From: Cylicocyclus nassatus | Lineage: Eukaryota; Nematoda; Chromadorea; Rhabditida; Strongylidae | Reading direction: 5' to 3' | Length of the DNA stretch: 64,000 nucleotides | NCBI GenBank assembly: GCA_958299035.1 | Contig: CATQJL010000223.1 | Coordinates: forward strand, 71,779,006 to 71,843,005 | Shown here: in pieces, positions 12,791 to 24,234 of the stretch | Position numbering within the stretch: position 1 is the first letter of the stretch | Layout: every line of letters starts with the position of its first letter | The notes under the pieces: generated by a model | Seen by the model: only the letters and a program-made list of their open reading frames with translations | The model's database searches: none | What the model was told of the DNA's origin: nothing | Made by a program: the position numbers and the translations under genes

Positions 12791-14290
12791 TCAGTCAGGT
12801 TTTGAGAGGAGTTAGGGTTGCGTTTACTTGATTTTCGTCCCAAGGGCCGGTGAAAAACGATATTTGTGGAGTGGAGTTTCATTTTGCACGGTTTCACCCC
12901 TTTTTTGCTGAATGGTGAGGAAAATTCCAAAAAAAGCTCATTTTTTCGAATATTCCTTAACCTTCCCAGCGGCGAACTGAGCCTTCAGTCAGGTATTAAG
13001 GGAAGTTAGAGTTCGCGGACCTTCAAAATTGACTTTGGTTCCAAGGCTACGATATTTGTGGAGTAGAGTTTCATTTTGAAAGGGTTTCATCCCTTTTTTG
13101 CTGAATGGTGAGGAAAATTCCAAAAAAGCTCATTTTTCGAAGTTTCCTGAATTTTCCGAGCGGAGAACTGAGCCTTCAGTCAGGTTTTGAGGGGAGTAAG
13201 AGTCGCGAGCATAAACTGATTTTGGTCCCAAGGGCTGGCGGAAAATGATATTGGGGAGTGGAGTTTCATTTTCAAAGTTTCGTCCCGTTTTTGCTGGATG
13301 GTTAGGGAAATTTCAAAAAAGCTCTTTTTTTCGAATAATCCTTTACCTTCCTAGCGGCGAACTGAGCCTTCAGTCAGGTTTTGAGGGGAGGTAGGGTTGC
13401 GTTCAACTGATTTTGGTCCCGAGGGTCAGCGAAAAATAATATTTGCGGAGTGGAGTTTCATTTTGCAAGGTCTCATCTCGTTTTTGCTGGATGGTGAGGG
13501 AAATTCCAAAAAAGCTCATTCGTAATATTTCTTAACCTTCCTAGAACTGAGCCTTCAGTCAGGCATTAAGGGAGTTCGTTTGGTTAGAGTTCGCGAGCAA
13601 TCAAAATTGATTTTGGTTCCAAGCTTTCGGTATTTGTGGAGTGGAGTGTCGTTTTGAAAAGTTTCATCCTTTTTTGCTGAATGGTGAGGAAAATTCCAAA
13701 AAAGCTCATTTTTCGAAGTTTCCTGAATTTTCCGAGCGGAGAACTGAGCCTTCAGTCAGGTTTTGAGAGGAGGTAGGGTTGCGTTCACCTGATTTTGGTC
13801 CCAAGGGCTGGCGGAAAATGATATTGGGGAGTGGAGTTTCATTTTCAAAGTTTCGTCCCTTTTTTGCTGGATGGTTAGGGAAATTTCAAAAAAGCTCATT
13901 TTTTCGAATATTCCTTTACCTTCCTAGCGGCGAACTGAGCCTTCAGTCAGGTTTTGTTCGCGAGCATTCAAAATTGGTTTTGATTCCAAGGCTAGATATT
14001 TGTGGAATGGAGTTTCTTTTTAAAGATTTCATCCTTGTTTTTGCTGAATGGTGAGGGAGATTCCAAAAAAGCTATTTTTTCGATTGTTCCTGAACCTTCC
14101 TGGCGGTGAAGTGAACCCATGCAGGTTTTGAGGGGAGATAGGGTTGCATTCAACTGATTTCCCAAGTGGCAGCGAAAAACGACATTTGTGGAGTGGAGTT
14201 TCGCTTTCAAAGGTTTCATCCTTTTTTTTGCTCAGTTGTCAGGGAAATTCATAAAAAACTAAGCCTTCAGTAGGTTGAGGGGAGTTAGAT

Positions 14291-15655
14291 TTCTGTAAAT
14301 GTGCTTTGTACGCAAGCAATGAGCGAATCTTGCTGTCGTGGGAGGAAAACGCTGAGGGTTTTCAGAATTTTAGGTTTGCAAACTATGCCGTAAGATACTT
14401 TTGACATTTTCTACTTTGAGGGCATCCCACTTTAGACTCCAAAAGTGGAAAGAGGAGGGCCAAATTTCTGTTGCTGGCAAATCACGGAATTTATACGTCA
14501 AGACACTTTTGAGTTCTTGAGCTCCACAGATAAATATCAAAAAAAAAAAAGCTTCGCGAAACTATGCTTTTGAGATTGATCCCAGAAAAAACCTGCTTTT
14601 GCCTTTGAAAGAGGAAAGAGCAGAGCAAATTTGGCTTACTGGCAAAGAAGAGGCGGCAATTTATGTAACAGGACTCTTTTTCAAAAACATTTCTTAGCCT
14701 CTAAATACTCTAAGAACATCCTACTTTTGACTTTAAAAGAAAAAAGAAGAGGGCAAATTTGGTCTCGCTGGCAGATCTAGGAGTTTAAAGATACTTTTTC
14801 TAGGAGTTCCTAAGCTTCGCAGATGAATTCCAAAAGACTGGCCGAAAGATACTTTCGAGGTTGACTATTCTAGAAACTACCTGCTTTGTCTTTAAAAGAG
14901 AAAATATGGGCGAATTTGGTTTTACTGGCAGAGAAGAGCAGAAGATTTATGTCACAGGACAATTTTTCTCAAAGTAATTCTTGGGCTTAAGAGACTTTGT
15001 CGAAAGGTAATTTTGAGATTTACGAATTTAAGAATCTCCTACTATTGCCTCCGAAAGAAGAAAATAGGGCTTTGCTAGCAGAATTGACCAGGGAATTTAT
15101 GCGACAGGACACTTTTTCTAAGAGCTCCTACGCTACACAGATAAAAAAACTTCACTGAAAGATATTCTTGACATTTTCTACTCTAAAAAACATCCTACTT
15201 TTGCCTGCAAGAGAAAAACTGTGATAAACTTGATTTTGCTGGCAGAAAATAATGGGAATTCCACGCAGTTGGACACTTTCTAAAACATTCTGTGTGCCGC
15301 ATTTAAATTTTGGCGAGAGTTTTTTGGGTTCTTCCAGTCTAAAAACATCCTACTTTTCCCTCCAAGGAGAAAAGAGCAGGGCGAACTTGGTCTCGCTAGC
15401 AGAAAGACTGGGGACTTTATGCGACACTTTTTCTAAGAATTCCTACGCATGAGAAATTAATTTTGAAGAACTTCGTTGAAAAATACTTTTGACATTCTTT
15501 AATCTTACAACGTCCTGCTTTTGTCTCCAAAAGGGAAAAAAGCCAGGCAAACTTGGTCAACTTGGCAGAAATTACCAAGACTTAGCTCGACGGGAAACTT
15601 TTTTAGCATTTGGCTTCAAAAACTTTGCTGAGAGATACTTTTGAGATTTTCTGCT
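14291..15655. repeat. Degenerate tandem array, about 155-bp unit (left part)
   Basis: The phrase CATCCTACTTTTGCCTCCAAAAG, in varied forms, recurs near 14425, 14590, 14725, 14888, 15037, 15190, 15347 and 15510, spacing about 135-165. Each is followed by a form of GCAAACTTGGTCTCGCTGGC and by ACACTTTTTCTAAGA. Substitutions and small indels are heavy, so it is much older than the adjoining satellite. It continues at 16205-16470 after a MITE insertion. Confidence 0.82.
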
Positions 15656-15659
15656 TTAA

Positions 15660-16200
15660 CACGTTTCGGACCGCGAAATCGCGCGCGGCGAAAAAGAAGA
15701 TACTTTTAGCCGTTAGCCAACAAAGGGACCTTATTTTCCAGACTGTGTGCTACATCTGTAATCAGCATGTCAGATAAGATCGATACCCAAAGTTCTAAAT
15801 CAATTTGAAGTGTTTGAATTTTGTCGCTTGAGAAGCATTTCTGTGCTTTCTTGAAAGATAGAAACAAGAACTCAGTTTCTAATTGTATCCAAAAGCATCT
15901 ATGTTGTACACGATACACATCATTATTGAGATCACGGTTTTTCTCATTGAATTTGAAGCGAAAAAAGTTGCGACGTCGCACGCGTCGTTCGCGTTGCCGC
16001 ACTTCGTTGCAACTGTTGTTCGATTTGTCCTCGTATCTCGTAAACAAATGTCGGCCGCACAGCTCTACAGGGTTATTTAAAAAGTAGAAGCCCAGGCCTT
16101 TGACTTGATAACCTTGGACAAAAAGAAAACCTCCTTTAAACGTTAAAAAGACCCTTCAAATCCGCGTGCTGCACCATGTGCAGCACCGGTCCGAACCGTG
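15660..16200. mobile_element. 541-bp MITE, TTAA-flanked, piggyBac-like
   Basis: TTAA occurs at 15656-15659 and 16201-16204. The left end is CACGTTTCGGACCG and the right end CGGTCCGAACCGTG, 13 of 14 complementary. The flanks rejoin into a continuous unit of the surrounding 155-bp array. A subterminal GTGCTGCA/TGCAGCAC inverted pair sits just inside the right end. A TTAA target with short TIRs is the piggyBac signature. No transposase is seen, so it would be mobilised in trans. Confidence 0.82.
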
Positions 16201-16204
16201 TTAA

Positions 16205-16470
16205 AAACGTTTTATCTTTGCCTCCAAAAGAAGAGCCTACAAGGCTTGGTCTCGCTGGAGGAAAGACCATGAAGGTATCGGTCCACGAAAAGACTAAGGA
16301 CTTTATGCGACATAACACTTTTTCTTAACAGTTCCTAGCGTTGTAAAACTTTGCGGAAAGGTGCTTTTGAGTTCTTACAATCAAAGAGTTCTCTATTTTT
16401 GTCCTCAGAGAAGAAACGATAAGAGCTTACTTGGTCTTGCTGGCGGAAAATATCACTGTATCTGTAATTT
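16205..16470. repeat. Degenerate tandem array, about 155-bp unit (right part)
   Basis: Two more units follow the MITE, with the CTTTGCCTCCAAAAG phrase at about 16207 and a TTTTTGTCCTCAGAG version at about 16388, plus AAGGCTTGGTCTCGCTGG and CTTGGTCTTGCTGGC. They continue the array that ends at 15655. Confidence 0.78.
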
Positions 16471-16735
16471 TGGTCTTCTCTTTCGAAGGACAAGCCTAAT
16501 GTTTTTCAAGGCATAGAAATGTCCATAAAATCAATTTGGGCTTTGATCTAAAGCAGCAGTCCTTTATTAGAGATGATATCTTTGCTGATTTTCAGTGATT
16601 AGATCTAGGAAATGGGAGGTTTTAGGTATAGGATTTCTACGAGGATGGCAATAAAGATGGATGCAGATGATTTCCCACTATAGAAAGCTTCTTCTTTCAG
16701 AGCATAGTATCTTGATTGTACTATCAGTTTGGCTG

Positions 16736-16956
16736 GGCCGGGCATACTTCAAGCGATTTCAGTCGCGACGCGATTTGGCGAAATTCCAACTGTCTACAAC
16801 TCACTGTAAGCACATTTCAAACGTACATAATATAGGGCATTTTATCAATCCAGTTACACACTATGCATGTGCCGATTGCTTGTGTTGGATCTAAAGAGAC
16901 TTCTGGCGATTTGCCAAATCGCGTTGCGACTGAAATCGCTTGAAGTATGCCTGGCC
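16736..16956. mobile_element. 221-bp foldback MITE
   Basis: Arms of about 48 bp are inverted: 16736-16785 begins GGCCGGGCATACTTCAAGCG and 16908-16956 ends CGCTTGAAGTATGCCTGGCC. Only a few mismatches separate them. About 120 bp of unrelated sequence lies between. No clear target duplication was found. Confidence 0.75.
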
Positions 16957-17375
16957 TCTAAAAAATAAGTTCGGTCGTTTTTAACGTTTGTTACAAATTT
17001 ACAATTTGATTTATCTAACAATGTATGGTACCACTGGAAAGTGCAAACCAAGGGGAATTGGAGGTCTACTCTATTTAAGCGCCACCTTATATTTTTACAA
17101 TGAAATGTGAAATTGTGAGGAAAGTGAGATAGTCACATTTTTTCATCTGATTTTTGGAAACTAATGCTCCAAAAACGAGTCGAAGTTGGATGTAAAATGC
17201 ACAACTGCCATTCACACACCAAATTCTGAAATTTCTAACAATTCCTACGACCATAGATGGTCAGATTCAAGCAATCTTGAATGCTCAAAAACTGACTTCC
17301 ACGCGCAAATGCCTGACAATATTCCCATTTTCGGCTGCAGAAAATCACAAACAGTAGATTACAATCTCCTTTGTA

Positions 17376-18257
17376 TTAGGTTGTTGCAAAAATAATGTCC
17401 GTTTTGCAAAGTTTTACTTTGAAAGGCTATAACTTTGTGCGATCTTCATTTTTTGAATGCAGTCAAGACCATCAGAAGCAGTAAACCTTCCATGCGCACT
17501 TGCATATACTGATATCGCAAACGGAAATAAAACCATGCGCCAAAAACCGAGTTTTTCGTCTAAAAACCGCGCATTTGAGAGGAAACAGCTCTCTTCAAGT
17601 TTTCTTTCTGTGGCTGCTAATCAGCTTATTTTGTAGACGCAAGCCAGTAGTAAACGTTTGTATGGAAAAAAAGTTCAACGAAAGGGGCCTGCGAAAAGAA
17701 AAAATAGGAATTCAAAATTGTTCACTTTTTCGAGGCTACTTGTGGTAGGCCAGAAGGCCCCAAACTACGAAAATCTGGCATTCTACATGCACCAAATAGC
17801 TAAGTTTTTCTGTGTACAAGATGTCTTAACCTCAAGCTACGGAAATGAGAGGAGCTTTCATCTCAACCGTGAGATTGACCCGTAGAATACCACGCAGTAA
17901 GTATCTATTTCGCGGCGACATTTTCTCGGTCCAGCCTTCGAAAAATCTACTCGAACAGCTATAGGTAAACAATGTCCAACTAATATAGTAGCATCTTGAA
18001 AAGAATTCATTCATTTGCGCCTGAATTGTGGCCACGGGAACTCAAGCATCGAAATCTCGATTTTGAATGCAGATGTGCGGGATGCTGGTGAAATTCTCAC
18101 AGATGAGGTAGAAGCTTAATTTCACCACATTTAGAAAGTACTTGAAGAAAGCTCTCGAATGATATGCAGCATCTATATCGAAAAAGAAATCTCAAAGGAA
18201 AAAAGTTGATCGAAAAGTAGGCATAGAGAAACGGACATTATTTTTGCAACAACCTCA
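17376..18257. mobile_element. 882-bp mariner-like MITE
   Basis: The left end TTAGGTTGTTGCAAAAATAA is flanked by TA at 17374-17375 and continues ATGTCCGTTT. The right end carries the inverse (AAACGGACATTATTTTTGC, then AACAACCT), with the last two bases changed from AA to CA. The TIR is about 30 bp. The element is shorter than a mariner with its transposase, and no DD34D-type ORF is visible inside. Confidence 0.78.
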
Positions 18258-18636
18258 CCCATGTACCAAAGGATTTATATATTCAACCGCCATATAATTT
18301 ATCCGTGCACTCACTATTGGCTAAGAACGAAACTTGAGAATTCAAAAAAGCGATTTTTCAGAGGTTGGATCATAAAAGGGTATAACTGTCACTTTCGATG
18401 ATAAAAAATTTTGACTAATTGATACGTAACAGTAGAAGGCTGAAGCTACCTCTTCGCTGTGAATCTTAACGGAATAGCTGCTTCTGGTTATGGAATTTCG
18501 AATTTGCAAAGTAACCGAACTTATTTGTTAGTCATGATATTATTTATAATTCGCGAGTCGTTCAGAAAATGAAATGAGTTCAAACCTACAATGGCTCCCG
18601 AACTTATGTATCAACGTATCTGCCCCAACCCACTTG

Positions 18637-18658
18637 CTAGCGACCCGTAGGGTCGCTA

Positions 18659-18659
<1 letters not shown>
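18637..18659. repeat. Perfect 10-bp stem hairpin beside a TA microsatellite
   Basis: CTAGCGACCC-GTA-GGGTCGCTAG is perfect and runs straight into (TA)n. A hairpin next to CTAG is reminiscent of a Helitron 3' end, but the spacing is wrong, so no call is made. Confidence 0.6.

Positions 18660-18709
<50 letters not shown>
18660..18709. repeat. (TA)n microsatellite
   Basis: About 25 TA units, ending in the TA dinucleotide used as target by the MITE at 18710. Confidence 0.97.
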
Positions 18710-18712
<3 letters not shown>

Positions 18713-19387
18713 GGTGTCCCAAAAAAATGTGCCTACTGTTTGATTGCAAATAACTCTCTTGTAATGAAGTGTTTCGAGAAGTTTCAGGTACCGTTTTGTA
18801 GAGCGAGGTTAAACTTAGATTTACAGTATGGAGCGAATCATCTATCTCTTTTCATTACTGTAAAATTACGGTACGAACTTGCAGCATATGAAACCAGTGT
18901 GAAATATACCACCTAACAAAATTCTCTTCAAGAAGTCTGAAAAATCGTGTACTAGGGTTTTCTCACATGACAATTCCACCTAACAACTTTTTACGAGTGT
19001 TTTCAGCTTTTTTGAAGGTGTAATCACATTTTTGACAAATGCTGGGAATTGAGTTATTACGATTTACCGGGTATAACTCTGAATAGAAGCATGGCAGTAA
19101 AATGGGAATTTCAGAATCGAAATGAGCTGCTCTTATTACTGTAGTATGAGAGTTTTTGGCTTGTTTGTTTTGTTCCGAGGCAGATTATAGCCTCCAATGG
19201 CCTAAAATCTTTGTCGAATTTCGTACCGTAATCCTACGGTAATGAAGAGAGATAGATGATTCGCTCCACACTGTAAATCTAAGTTTAGCTTCGCCCTACA
19301 GATCGGTACCTAAAGCTTCTCGATAGACTTCATTACAAGAGAGTTATTTACAATCAAACAGTAGGCACATTTTTTTGGGACACCCTG
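18710..19387. mobile_element. 678-bp MITE with long TIRs, CAGGGTGTCCC family, copy 1
   Basis: The ends are CAGGGTGTCCCAAAA and TTTTGGGACACCCTG, flanked by TA (18708-18709 and 19388-19389). The arms stay complementary for about 175 bp, including GTACCGTTTTGTAGAGC-type and ATTACTGTA blocks. It is the same family as 25447-26127 (681 bp). TA flanks and TIR type suggest a Tc1/mariner relative. No coding capacity. Confidence 0.88.
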
Positions 19388-19390
19388 TAT

Positions 19391-19894
19391 ATAAGTTACG
19401 TGCTAGCTCATCTCGAGTATGCATCGCCCATTTGGAGTCCATTCTTGAAAAGAAACATTGATAAAGTTGAAAAAATTCAAAAGACTTTCACGAGGATTCT
19501 TTTTTATCGATGCTTTCCCAATCCAGGATATCCTCATGCCTTACCCTCCTATCGTACCCATCTCGATATGCTACTCCTCCATAGTTTGAAATATAGGCGT
19601 GTTGTTAACGAACTTGTGCTAAGCTTTCGGATTCTGAATTTAGAAACTAACCTAAAAGCCAGTAAATACTGGATTTTTAGACCGTGTAGTGACCGAACAG
19701 GTAGGTTTGGTTTGCAATATCGCAAATTAAGAAGAAAACATCTTTTGATGACTTTCAATTCCTTCACCTATCGAACATTCAGATGGTTTGCTGCATTACC
19801 AAATCACATCATATCCAGCGAAAACCCAAAAATTTTTTGTAAAAAATTGCAAGATGTGAATGTGCTTCAGCTTCTTGATATTTCTGATTTTTAG
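19391..19894 (+). pseudogene. CR1/jockey-like LINE ORF2, C-terminal fragment
   Basis: The open frame begins at the edge of the MITE and reads through 19894 with no internal stop. The segment HLEYASPIWSP, followed by a basic KVEKIQKTFTRILF stretch, is typical of the region just after the reverse transcriptase thumb in CR1/jockey-type non-LTR retrotransposons, where YASPVW...VQRRATK is common. The rest is a less conserved C-terminal tail, with CIFRP-type residues that are repeated in the remnant at 56055-56312. The endonuclease and RT catalytic domains are missing, so this is a 5'-truncated, dead copy. No start codon is meaningful. Element family is confident; exact clade is not. Confidence 0.82.
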
Positions 19895-20538
19895 ATGAGT
19901 CTTGTTCAAATGTGGTGCTTGCGTTCTTCGTACTGCCTCAGTTCGTCCTTCTATCATTTGATGCTATGCTCTTTGGTTCGCTTCGCTTGGATAGTCCACA
20001 CAAGGATAGAGAATGACTGCTTTTTTGCATTGTTTGTTCTGTTACTAACCATAGTGCTTCCTCTAATGATCAGATCAGCCAGCCTCATTCATCAGAATCT
20101 TGAGTTCACAGCATATCCCTTTACCGTAGCCCAGTCCCATCCCATCTGTGTCGCATAGAGTCGCGCATAGTTGGTAGATGTTCATCCCTACAACTTCCAA
20201 CGAATCTTGCTTTCTTCTGAAGCAACTATTCAGCCGGGATTAAGTCAGCTAGCTTTTACCGGGGGGCTCGCTGACGCCCAAAAAACAGGGTTTTCATTAA
20301 GTTTAGAAGGAGCAAGATTCTATGGACTATTCTGGACATAGCGCTTTTTCCGTTACTATGCCGCAATAAATGGCTACATCGCCGTTATAGGGCTTCGGTT
20401 TGTTTTGTTTTGTTTGGTCTCTTCCATTTATATGTCTCTTCTTCCTTCTGTGACTGAGGATTGGCTGATCCTTTGTCTAATTTCTGTGTTGCCTGATTTT
20501 CTGCTCAATCGTTTTTTGGTGCACCATGAGTGTATGCA

Positions 20539-20562
20539 TAAAATAAAAATAAAATAAAATAT
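20539..20562 (+). repeat. A-rich tail, probable LINE 3' end
   Basis: ATAAAATAAAAATAAAATAA follows the LINE fragment by about 645 bp. CR1-type LINEs commonly end in a short simple repeat, so 19391-20562 may be one 5'-truncated insertion. Confidence 0.5.
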
Positions 20563-23500
20563 CTTGATATGCGCAAGCAGCTTTGGCTTCAAGGCACACT
20601 AAAATAGGGGACTCTACCACTCAATAGGAGTACAATTAATTTGCATTATAATTTTTATTTATGGTAGAATTTAGATAAGAGAAAACTTCTGATTCAGTAA
20701 TGAGAACTATTCATCTATTCAGTAATGAGAACTATTGATCTATTTATTCATGTATCAGAACATTCATTTTGAACAGATTATTATAGTGCAATAGACTAAC
20801 AGTTCCGTTCCTCAGGACCTTACATACTTCTTAGTGGCCTCCATTGTCGACGATCCATTTTTTTCTCTTACCAGCTACAGATGAGTTCTATGATAGCAAA
20901 TTTGATCTAGCACTGATTCTTCATTTGACCCTCGTGCAATGACTTTAGAGTGCTACAACCTGGATGAATATTGGTGTTCAATCATATGGTTTTGCTCTCG
21001 TAATAATAGAGAGGGATAGAGAGAAGAACGACTGGATGTATGCCTAAAGCGGTTTGGTCCAATGGCGGACCGAGGATCTCCCATTCAATCCCTTTCTATA
21101 GAATTTTGGGACTATGAGGGCGGAAATGGTGGAAAACTACAACAACTTTTGAAGCATCTGAAAAAACTCAAGGGGTCGCCTTCGCCAAAATCAGCAGTGA
21201 CGCAATTCCTAAGCTTTGATGATGAAAGCTTACTACGATGCTTGAATTCTATAAGAAATACTGCAAAGTAGTACGGTATAAGTCAGCAAAAATAGTTCCT
21301 CGCTCTCTTTTGCTCTAGTTTATTACTTTGAAAACTGTAGACTCATACGGAGCCATCAAGCGAGGAGGTTGCTTGTTTACTTCAGAGGAGATTTTTTTGT
21401 TAGGAACTTTGAGCACAAAGGTGAAAAAATTTTGTGAGAGCTATAGGAGCGAGCCAAAGTAAATAATTCTCTAATTTTTCAGCTGTGCAAATCTCCTTGC
21501 GAGATACGACAAAGCTAGAGTTTAGTGACCTTAGGCTAATTCGCAGACCGCAAAGATCATAAAGTTGCATACTGGACTTTGTCAAGCGAGGCAGAATGTT
21601 ATGTTAAATCAGCAAACGGGTCGCTGGATTCTACTGTTACTGTTGCGACTATATAAATCGAAGGAAGCAGTGAGGTAAGGGTTCTGAGTGAAAAACAACA
21701 AAAACACCGAGGTGACGATTTGACCTTACAAAACAAGAGACTCTTCATAACCATTTTTTACAGATGATTGGAGTCCCGATGTCACACTTATACGAGCCTT
21801 TCTCATAAAAACACGAAGCAGTGAGTTTATAACATCAAAAAAACAAGAATAAGATTGGATCTTAAATTGTTGGGTCTATGCTCGTTCGCGTTAAAAAAAA
21901 CGTATTTGTCTTCTATCTGAAGTTGGTAGATTCATGTAGCTTTTAAAGCTAGCTTTTTCTGCAAAAAAGATCCCTGAGGTCGACTAGAACTCTTAAAACC
22001 AAAACGGCCATGGACGTAAGTTTCGTGACATCCTCTTTTTGAATAAGCAAAAATGTATTGAATTATGGGTACAAAAGTCATGATTCCTGAGAGAATTCCG
22101 AAAAAACCAATGCCGTTTTGTAACGTTTTCATAACGTTCATAACTCCGCACTCTCGAACAGCACAGATTTTGTTTAGCTAAAAAGGTCATCTAACGATTC
22201 TCTGCTTTTTTTCTGATCTGCATTGAAGCGCAGCGGTAAACGGCTGCTGTACGTACCACGGTTCTGATAACCAATTCGTTCAAAGAGTGTCACATGGTGC
22301 TGCTGCTTTTGACTCTTCCAATTCAATATGATCTTTTCTGAATGTCCAACTCTGAGCATAAGAACCTAATTGAAAAAGCCACTGAGTGTTTCTTTCCTGA
22401 TACATACTGCCTGTGTGCACATTAGCTACTGACGATCGAAGCTAGCTGTGCATGAAAATACGACCTGAGCAATCAAAGTGATTTTAATCGGGAAACATCC
22501 TATTTATTTATTTGTTTATCGTAGTACACTTGGGGTGGCCTTTAGTAAACAATCAAACGCTATATGGTAGTAAACTCAAATGGTAGTCAATTGATCTCAA
22601 CGAAGACTGTACTCAACATTGCTTCCAATGAAAGATCGTCAGCATCGATCATATGCGTGAAAATTACATCCATAGTCTGTTGACATATCTCACTGTCTTT
22701 CAAAGGTAAAATTCCTTTTTTTGGAAGTGAGCCTACGGGCGGAGGTCAGCTGATTATATACTCACTAAAAAGCATACACTTTCTGAAGGGACAGCAAAAC
22801 AGACAAAACAAGAATAAGAGCAAGTTATAACAGCTAAACTAGACACCAGGAAGGCATTTGGTCAACCATTGTATGTAGAGACCTAAAAATGCTAATTATA
22901 TCAGGAAAACAAATTTTGAATCAACCAGATGGGCTAAGCTGGCTAATCATAAGCTATCGGTATACAATCAAGCAAAAAACAAATAATAAACTATAATTCT
23001 GTGAGTAAACTATAATTCTGTGAACTCTATGAGTCTAGTGGCCAAATTGATCTTCGAACATAATCAATTTGACGAGGATTATCTGACATGGTAATCACGA
23101 TTGTAGAAAAACGGTAGTGGACTACTTTACCTTTTTGTTGACTTTGTATTCATGCCGTAACAGCTATAGTATCAATTCCATACAACGGAGAGCCCGAAAA
23201 CAAAAAATACCTAATAACACCAGGAAATGAAAACATCGGAGTGGAAGCAAAGCAGTTTGCGAGTACTAAGTCTCCTAATCTGAAAATCAGTTGCAACTAC
23301 GCATAACACAACTTTGAGAATTGTAGAAATGAAAATACTCAAGCTTTGAAAGTTAGAAATTGAAAATTTGAAAATTTTTGTGCAGTCGCTCTTGAGTTTC
23401 TGGAAAAGTTGAACATCTCAGCTAGTTTGGGACAAATTAATGATTTTCGAAAGATGCCAAATGCATCCGGAAAAGCGCGATTAGTCGCCTTGCTCTCTCT

Positions 23501-24234
23501 ATCGAAATGGAAGAAAATGACTACGATGAGGGCATGAAATGGTGCATCTGCTGTCGTACCCTAATGCTTGTAATGTAGGATCTATACAAATCTCACAGTT
23601 AGAAGCAGCATATCCGACAAGCTTTTTATTACGTTTGAAGAAGCAGTTCAAGCGATGAGTCATACCAAGCACTGAGGACGAACTAGCAAGAACTTCCTTA
23701 ACTTTGAGACCGTTTCAAGCGCATGCCAAGAGAGCGAATCGTATAAATGGAGAATAAAAGTCGAAATGCATTCTAAATAGTTATTGCGGTCGTGCTTCCC
23801 CTCTTTTTTTTCAGCAGAGTAACAACATAATGCTTTCCAAGTTACTGTAAGTTAGGAGACACTGTTAGGATTCACAAGTTGACTAAGAACACAAGTACTA
23901 GCAGCATGGATGAAATTACCTATATTTACATCCACAAAAACTATGTATGGCCGAGTACAGTTGGCTAGCGTAGAATATTATGTATGTGCCATCCTCATAC
24001 AAACACCTCAAACAGCTTAAACGCTGGTTGCTGTTTACGAGGTCCTTCTGAGTTTGGGTAAAAGTGCCATAGAAGCATAAACGAAGTCAATGATATTAAC
24101 TCTGACCTTTGAAGGCCGCACTGTGGTATTTGAGTAGTCTTTTTTTTCGCTGTTTCACCAATTTTCAAACCAGGGACACCGCTTCCTTACTTTGATGTTA
24201 GGTTCATGCCGATTTGATGCATATTCTTTCTAAA
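20563..24234. other. Long stretch without a supported gene
   Basis: AT-rich. A 24-bp direct duplication containing CAGTAATGAGAACTATT lies at about 20695-20735. A 69-residue ORF at 21062-21271 on the + strand has an acidic and lysine-rich composition but no recognisable domain or supporting splice signals. No repeat arms, RNA gene or mobile-element ends were identified. Confidence 0.4.

Larger units (their letters stand above)
4780..14290. repeat. Satellite array, 176-199-bp monomer, about 49 copies
   Basis: The anchor phrase GAACTGAGCCTTCAGTCAGG, or its variant with GATCATTCAG, recurs at 5124, 5315, 5491, 5676, 5861, 6054, 6246, 6444, 6643 and onward to 13937, spaced 176 to 199 bases. Other monomer landmarks are GGAGTGGAGTTTCATTTTG, TTTTTGCTGAATGGTGAGG and TTCCAAAAAAGCTCATTTT. 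Monomer types differ in length (about 185, 192-193 and 198-199). Both edges are degenerate (4780-5100 and 14050-14290), while the centre is nearly identical between copies, as expected where unequal exchange homogenises the middle. Repeated 62-residue ORFs starting MREVGLRS are by-products of monomer phase. Confidence 0.95.

Noticed and set aside
5693..12815. Recurrent 62-70-residue ORFs starting MREVGLRS
   Set aside because: They recur with the satellite monomers, shift with indels and have no independent coding signal.
4780..14290. CRISPR-like array
   Set aside because: Direct repeats are whole 176-199-bp monomers without unique spacers, and the genome is eukaryotic.
21062..21271. 69-residue ORF, lysine-rich
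   Set aside because: No homologue recognised and no supporting exon or promoter; may be chance.
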